Part shown: positions 57,806-64,000 of the stretch, one piece after another
How the letters are laid out: each line of letters begins with the position of its first letter
How positions within the stretch are numbered: position 1 is the stretch's first letter
Assembly: GCF_024139115.2 (NCBI RefSeq)
Contig: NC_085140.1
Coordinates: forward strand, 233,680,371 to 233,744,370
DNA from: Armigeres subalbatus
Taxonomy: Eukaryota > Arthropoda > Insecta > Diptera > Culicidae
Direction of reading: 5' to 3'
DNA: 64,000 bases
Position numbers and translations under genes: made by a program
The notes under the pieces: generated by a model
What the model was told of the DNA's origin: nothing
The model's input: only the letters and a program-made list of their open reading frames with translations
The model's database searches: none

Positions 57806-58854
57806 AGTTAAATTTTAACGTTTCTTGAATTACAATCGTGATGCCATGATCGTTTGGCTATGCAAATTAACAATTCGTTGGGCTACACTCGCCTTCAAAG
57901 CTTGTCTTTGGAATATATAGTATCTATAGTTGTAACTTTTGAACGAAATGTATTATTTTGTACGCAAATAGGAGAAAAAGTTTATTGAAGGAATGTTAGA
58001 ATTATTTTAAAAAGTCGAGCAACCTGAGTATGTACCTAACCAAATATCAGTCAGTCACTTAGTCAAACATCAATATCAGTCTTCACTTTGATTAGCTCGA
58101 ATAAATCTCACACTTAGGTTCAATTGCAATGATTGATTTATCTTTGTTTTCTTACTATCAATGCAGCGAATTTCAACAGTTCATCCTAGATTTTTTGGTT
58201 TGTGGCAATAGAGGATAGTTGCAGATTCCTCCAGAAACAACAATCGTGGTTGTAGCTTTTAATTAGGTCGAGTTTTTAACGAAAGAAAAAAATGATGAAG
58301 AGAAATCGGTCAATACAGTTACGCCCTTATGATCCTAAGCGCGAGAAATATCTTTCCAGTATTGCATTATTAAAAAAAACTCAAGTACTTTTTGGATTTT
58401 TTAGTTTCGCTTCGACGTGAATCCTCAAACAAGTAATTTCTTCTACAACAAATAAATGGTATAAGTGCATACATCTTCGTCAGATTGTGGCAATCCATCA
58501 CAAGAAAGGCGAAGTAAAACATCGCTATCAGATGGGATTTCCATAATAATGCCTAGAGCAATGATTCAATGTCTCTTATTTATTTCAGTGATACTGAAAT
58601 CGATTGTAGAAGTGAGACTAAAAGAATCTTCTGTTTAGTGAACTATTTTGCTTTCGCGGCATCTCAAATATCGTTATCACTCAAACTCATCAGATGTCAT
58701 CACACCAATTTTTAGTTTAAGTATATTCCTGTACTTGATTTTTTTACTATGTGGTCGAAGACTGAAGTCTCCAGATAAATAAATCTACAACGAGCAAAAA
58801 CAGCGAAACTGTTTTAAAAAAACCTAATTAATTCACCTAGTGATGATAATGTCT
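57806..58854. other. no gene recognised
   Basis: AT-rich sequence lacking long frames, known repeats or RNA-like structure that I could support. Confidence 0.5.
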
Positions 58855-59077
58855 TTCTTGTGGATAATTTCTATTTTTGCCTTTCTCGTATACAAAGTAT
58901 ACTTTTTATAGGAGGCCCGGAGACCCATAGTGTTATATACCGATCGACGCTCGACCGCTCGACGAATTGAGGTAATGTCTATGTGAGTTTTACATTAGTT
59001 TTTACTCAATGTGAAATTTCTCGTCGGTCGCAACTTGTTACGAGCAAATTGGATGAGTATAGGTAATACAAAAAAAA
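58855..59077 (-). repeat. GCCTTTCTCG-family repeat, reverse copy
   Basis: TTTGCCTTTCTCGTATACAA, TTATAGGAGGCCCGGAGACC and ATACCGATCGACGC identify it. The microsatellite block is short and the distal end is lost. Confidence 0.65.
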
Positions 59078-59388
59078 AAGAAATTTTCCGTGTATACGTT
59101 TTGAAATACGTATTTTGACCATTACTTTTGAGCTCATAGTCCGATCTGGCCAATTCGCAATAGGAAGCAATTGGACAGGATTCTCTGTCTAATGAAAGCT
59201 GTAACAAGCAAATCGGATTAAAATTAGTGCCTTTAATTTGAGTGAGTTTTATTGCGCACATACCCACACAGAAAGTCGCCAATTCATACAGCTGAGACGA
59301 TTGGTATATGAAAGTCGGCTCGGTGGGTCTTCTATCAAAAATTAGTTTTTGGAGTGAACATATAGCCTTTCGGCGTACGAGAAAGGCA
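59078..59388 (+). repeat. GCCTTTCTCG-family repeat, facing the previous copy
   Basis: CCGATCTGGCCAATTCGCAA, CTAATGAAAGCTGTAACAAG, GAGACGATTGGTATATGAAA and the terminus GGCGTACGAGAAAGGC. Together with 58855-59077 it forms a head-to-head pair just upstream of protease C. Confidence 0.65.
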
Positions 59389-59549
59389 ATATATACTTGC
59401 CTGAAGAGACTGTATAAATGATCAATTACAGAGCCATCCGTCTGCCTTTAACTTTGTAGTAGTAAAAACCGGCTCAATGATGTATCAGTTGGAAATTTGA
59501 TCTCTAGGGCATCGGACGCGATTATTCACGGCCATTTAAGCATCAGACG

Positions 59550-62255
59550 ATGTTATCTGTTGTCCAACTGTTTTTGTTGAGTCTCGGAATCTGTTTGGTT
59601 AGAAGTGAGTTGAACGAAACCTGCACAACCTCCAGCAATCGTATTGGCCGCTGTTTGGCACCTCGAGAGTGTCAACATGTCATAGATATTCTTCGATCGG
59701 ATCGTAATACACATGAAGACTATCATTTCATAGATCACAACAAATGTGGCCAGACTAGCGATAGTCCTCCGAAACCACTGGTTCGTATTTCCTGAATGAT
59801 GTTCAGTAGATTATCTAAAAACCAAATTGAATTGGTTGACCCTTTCTCCTTCCATAACGTTTGTTTTCCAAAATTTCATATAGGAAGAATTACCTGTTAT
59901 GACAACTTTAAAACCAAAGTTATTTGGCATTACCCAAAAATAGTGGAAAGTTGGAGGAAAGGAAGCAGTATAAAACATTTCAAATAAATTTTGGTACTTC
60001 AAGGTTTGTTGTCCGGTTATTCAAAATGTGGCAGGATGTGGAGTTCCCAAACTAGCAAATCGTATTTTTGGAGGTGAAGAGACTGGTGTCGGTATGTTTC
60101 CATGGGCCGGAGTCATTCAGTACCGTGTCAGTAAAAGAAGGTTTTCCATATACTGTGGAGCTGCGCTAGTGCATCATCGCTGGGCATTAACAGCGGCACA
60201 TTGCATCATCAGCATTCCGAGGAGCTGGTCAATGTAAGCTCAAACGGGTAACTATTTTATGATGTTGCGGCATTGGGTTAATAGGATAGTTATGGTAAAA
60301 GAGAACCGTGAGGATAAGAAAATAAAAATCACAGAAATATTCAAACTTTATTACAGCCCGGATCAGAAAAACAGCTGCGTGAATACCTAAAATGCTATCC
60401 TATAATTTTAGACATGATATCTATCGAATCATGATTGCCATCTAAAATATGACTAAAGATTAACATCTCTACATAATTAAAAATAATTGGATCTATTTTG
60501 ATATTGTTGATTTGAAATCTCCAATATTTTGAGCATTTTTGCCTTTCTCGTACACCATGGTGTAACGAAAAGGCTATATATTCACTTCCAAGACGATTTT
60601 GTGATAGAAGGTCCGGAGACCCATAGTGTTATATACCAATCGACGCAGATCGACGAACTTAGATGATGTCTGTCTGTGTGTATGTGTGTGCGTGTGTGTA
60701 TGTATGTGCGCAAAATAAAACTCACTCATCTTTTAGGCACTAATGTTGATCCGATTGTTGCATTCGACGGGGAATCCTGTCCCATTGTTTCCTATTGAAA
60801 ATTGGCCAGATCGGACTATGGTATCAAAAGTTATGGCCAAAATACGATTTATATACAAAAACATGATAAGAAATTCTCACTCATTTTTTTAGTATATCTG
60901 ATGTACGAGAAAGGCACAAACACCGCTAGGTTGATCAATCAGGTTTTTTTTTCTAAAGTATTGGGGCTCCCTTAGCCGTGCGGTTAGACGCGCGGCTACA
61001 AAGAAAAAGACCATGCTGAGGGTGGATGGGTTCGATTCTCGGTGCCGGTCTAAGCAAGTGCCGAACACCATACAATAACGGACCTATCCTAAAACGACAC
61101 TTACAGGGGTCCTTCCATCATCTTGTGTGATACAAAAGGAAGCTTTTTAGATAATCTTTTACCTACAAGGAACACCCGATCCTCATATTGTAGGCATTTT
61201 TTTTCTTTCAATAATTGAGATTGAAAAAATGTGTCAAGATTTTCTTGCTTCATCTTATTTCAGAAGGTTTGATTCAACAACATTCAAGTCGATCGAACGC
61301 ATCCTTATTATGTGGAGATGGTCAATATTAGCAAATGTTTTAAATTACTATTATGCTTAGTTATTGTTCGATCAAAACATGATGGTCATTTCCGGTGCAG
61401 AGCTCTTCTGTCTACAGCATAGCTAATGCAGTGCCCATCTTTTATACGGTAGTTTTTACGGTATACAAGAAGCTGTTCCTCAGATCCAGACATTGAGATT
61501 TTTTATGTGCTTGAGAGATATGAATAAGGTTCATGGACATTAGAAAACAAGATACTTTGATTTCAGACACCGTGTAAGATTCAACGAATGGGATACTACA
61601 AGGAAAGCCAATTGCACCATCAAAAACGATATTCAAATATGTAGAGCGGAATACGAAATAGAGGACTCATTCTCCCATCCATTGTATCTGGTCAACAATC
61701 CGAACATGAGGCACGACATCGGATTGCTGAAAACTAAACTGAATGTCCTAATAAACGACTATGTGATCCCTATCTGTTTGCCATTCAGCGAAATCATTAG
61801 ACAACTGCCCATTGCTCAGGAAGAGTTCGTCGTCACTGGTTGGGGACAAACTGATCAAGGTATAATAAAAATAACATTAAAATCACTTTCTTCTCATACT
61901 GACAGTAAGTCTCAATTCAAATTTTACAACTCATTACATTTTAGGAACACCCGGCATACAAAGACACGTGGTGCTGATTGGACAGAATAAAAGTATCTGT
62001 GACGAAGCGTTCGGCTCGCAGAAAATCGAGCTCACGGAAGACCAATTATGTATCGGAGGTTCAGAGGGGCAGGATTCATGCCGCGGCGATTCCGGAGGAC
62101 CATTAACGCGAGCGCATGGTCTCGTCAACTATCTCGTGGGAGTTGTCAGTTTTGGAGCGTATAAATGTGGCTCAAAAAACCATCCTGGTGTTTATACCAA
62201 TGTGGGGAATTACCTGGATTGGATAGAAGAAACTATAGTGACAAACTCTGCTTAG
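59550..62255 (+). CDS. CLIP-domain serine protease C (CLIPB-type, 354 aa)
   Basis: Exons 59550-59780, 60004-60233, 61567-61859 and 61945-62255 give 354 codons. A signal peptide (VVQLFLLSLGICLVRS) precedes a CLIP domain (Cys25, 35, 41, 66, 79, 80) and cleavage at NR97|IFGG. The triad is His143 (TAAHC), Asp204 (RHDIGLL) and Ser301 (GDSGGP), with Asp295 for trypsin-like specificity. All cysteines have standard partners (89-224, 128-144, 170-179, 270-287, 297-326). The exon 1 donor is weak (CTG|GTTCGT) compared with GTAAGT and GTGAGT in its paralogues. It is chosen because it joins PKPL to VCCP exactly as in protease B. The second intron (1333 bp) has grown by a GCCTTTCTCG repeat and a SINE fragment. 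Secreted zymogen, inferred immune cascade role. Confidence 0.9.
60537..60945 (-). repeat. GCCTTTCTCG-family repeat in an intron of protease C
   Basis: Both ends are present: TTGCCTTTCTCGTACACCAT at the left, and GTACGAGAAAGGCACAAACA followed by CCGCTAGGTTGATCAATC at the right. The GTGTGTATGTGTGTGCGTG microsatellite lies between. Confidence 0.8.
60963..61058 (+). mobile_element. Feilai-like SINE head, truncated
   Basis: The A-box region TTAGCCGTGCGGTTAGACGC and B box GGTTCGATTCTC are preserved. The copy stops shortly after GGTGCCGGTCTAAGCAA. It lies directly beside the previous repeat, inside the same intron. Confidence 0.75.
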
Positions 62256-62269
62256 AGTGCGAATTAACA

Positions 62270-62275
62270 AATAAA
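62270..62275 (+). terminator. poly(A) signal of protease C
   Basis: AATAAA lies 15 bp after the stop codon. A second AATAAA occurs near 62307. Confidence 0.6.
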
Positions 62276-62449
62276 TGAGTAATAACCATCCTATTTAGAT
62301 TTAATTAATAAAAAAATAATCACATGACAAGAAACTAGTTCAGGACGGCGAGCATTGTGAAGTGGACAATTAAATTAGTTTAGCTGGTTTTTAGACTGCG
62401 ATTCTGTAGACTGCGATATTGCATGCTGCGACCCAGCGATGGAGTTGCT

Positions 62450-62545
62450 CGACTCAGCTCGACGAACTGAACAAATGTTTGTCTATCCGTGTTCATATAT
62501 ATGTGCATGTGCACAAATTATAAGAAAATTTGTACACGTTTCGGA
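62450..62545 (-). repeat. GCCTTTCTCG-family core fragment
   Basis: CAGCTCGACGAACTGAACAA and the GTGCATGTGCACAAATTATA microsatellite edge remain; both termini are missing. Confidence 0.45.
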
Positions 62546-62639
62546 AGGTCAAATATTTTCAGTCAATGACGGCGCTGGCCACTTCCTTAGGCTTATATAA
62601 GAGGGAATGGATTATTAGTCAGAATATCGTTGCTCCTAG

Positions 62640-62815
62640 AGACCGAGTATTCGTTTGATAAATAATGTAAAGATGTTGAGACCAGGTGCAGAACGACTTG
62701 GCGAGCGTGGGGCGTATCCGAGGATGGAGAGATGCGGCCTCGAACCGTGCATTGTGGCGTCAAATTGTTGATTCAGTGTTATCTGTTTAGATGTTAACTA
62801 AATAAATGAAATGAA
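62640..62815 (+). mobile_element. 3' end of an RTE-like LINE
   Basis: Translation near 62685-62790 gives QVQNDLASVGRIRGWRDAAS, then NRALWRQIVDSVLSV and a stop. It is followed by AACTAAATAAATGAAATGAA. A related tail is seen at 13420-13500. Everything 5' is missing. Confidence 0.6.
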
Positions 62816-64000
62816 TGTTGAGATATTTGATATAGCATATTATTTTTGAGATGTATGCTAAAATGAATCTTAATGTTGCCCTTTTTGTTTAAATCTAACC
62901 TTAATATGTAAACCTAGATTTCTGAGAATGAGTCGACAAAATTTCAAAGCAAGTGTGGGAACAGAACCCTAAATTTTAACTCTCGTGATACCAGTTTTGA
63001 AAATGCGGTGAAAAAATTCTTGATTTGTTTATAATTACATAAATAGTGAGAAACATGACTTAACCTAAAACCCTACCACTCCACCCCCGTTGCTACGCCA
63101 CTGCTGTCATATATCGTTCTATTGTTTGAACAGTTTATGTCCTTATTCCAACTCTTATCTAGTATCACTTGTTTTGCTTATTTTTCATGTGATATAAAGC
63201 CACGGGCTAGTTCACCACAACCACTCTTATCTCTCTAAGTAATATCATTGAGAAATTTCGCACACAATGGGATGTTCTACAAATAAACCATGATAATTAT
63301 CGCGGTGTCCATGAAATGGTAAACATAGCGAAAATGTGAGTTTTCTTTTTTTGATGTACATAGCTCTATTCACAACTACATGTACGTTCACATATAGTTA
63401 TAATCTTGCTATTCTAATTGAATAATCAAAGGGTTGATGGTTTTATGTATCTGACCCTGGGAATCTGACCTGAACTTATTGGTGCTTACTGTATTATTTA
63501 TTATTAGGCAAAAGCAAGAGTGGCCTAAGGTACTAAGATTGGAGTGGCTAAGGTTGTCTTCATTCATTTCGTCCTATAGCTGCATGTTGCATTTTGTTGC
63601 ATCATCCCCGCTACTTTGACGTCGTGAATCTGCAGGAATTTACAGGTTAGGAACCGACTTAACTTTCCGGGATTTGCATGGTCCTGAATCACTCCACCGC
63701 TCTTGTGAACGACAAACGTACTTTTTTCAAAGGTGTTGTACTTTTTACAACGGTGCGAGTCCCAGAAAGTTAATGGGACTCATTGTGTGGTTGCTAAAGA
63801 CTTGCAAACTCGTGCAAACAAAGCTCGTCTCTTCAACTACTGCATCAACAACGTGCGATCCAGGGCTGGTAGCGACCGAAGCCACTCGAAATAGTGACTT
63901 TAGTGACCAAATAGTGACTTCAGTTGCAGAAAAAGTGACCAAATAGTGACTTCCAATTTCAGTTGCAAGTTCGATGAGACGAAATCAAGCGTTTTTAGGT
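62816..64000. other. no gene recognised; repeat traces
   Basis: GTTGCTACGCCACTG near 63090 is a terminus of the hAT-like family. At 63890-63950 the phrase GACCAAATAGTGACTTC occurs twice in tandem. The two overlapping frames at 63674-63946 on opposite strands show no domain. Confidence 0.5.

Overview
The window is nuclear DNA of a mosquito, most likely Aedes. Coding sequence is sparse, split by short GT-AG introns, and lies in a sea of transposon copies. Several copies match types known from Aedes: a tRNA-derived Feilai-like SINE, RTE/JAM1-like, Juan/Jockey-like and R1-like LINEs, and many MITEs. All family names come from recognition of motifs; no database was searched.

Host genes fall into two groups. 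(1) On the minus strand at 14.1-17.9 kb are a small two-exon gene of unknown function and the C-terminal part (end of the CBM20 domain plus the GDPD catalytic domain) of a GPCPD1-type glycerophosphocholine phosphodiesterase. The 5' exon or exons of the phosphodiesterase were not found. (2) On the plus strand at 43.1-62.3 kb are three tandem CLIP-domain trypsin-like serine proteases of CLIPB type (368, 355 and 354 aa after splicing). Each has a signal peptide, one CLIP domain, an R|I activation site and a complete His-Asp-Ser triad, and they share three intron positions. They look like paralogues from tandem duplication, acting as secreted zymogens of haemolymph immune cascades. A consensus kappaB motif lies 124 bp upstream of the first.

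Layout. 0-14 kb: nested TIR elements (a 2.8-kb TA-flanked element, a 1.3-kb CAGTGGGG element), SINEs and a decayed RTE copy. 18-22 kb: a roughly 4-kb inverted-repeat complex upstream of the phosphodiesterase exons. 23-31 kb: a piggyBac-like TTAA element, a repeat broken by a 1.2-kb TIR element that may carry a captured intron-containing gene, a perfect 242-bp direct repeat and more MITEs. 31.8-36.6 kb: a decayed RTE copy, then an R1-like LINE with its EN/RT core deleted and a 15-bp target duplication. 40.2-41.0 kb: three TTAA MITEs sharing their TTAA sites. 44.8-46.5 kb: a hAT-like element split by a retroelement-like insertion with a 25-bp target duplication. 49-51.6 kb: a foldback MITE and a 1.5-kb foldback element built of about 150-bp tandem repeats. 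51.9-57.8 kb: a nearly complete RTE and a 5'-truncated Juan/Jockey LINE with its own insertion.

A repeat with TTGCCTTTCTCGTAC ends and a CA/GT microsatellite core recurs about a dozen times and acts as landing pad for several insertions. Most of the remaining sequence is AT-rich and shows no gene.
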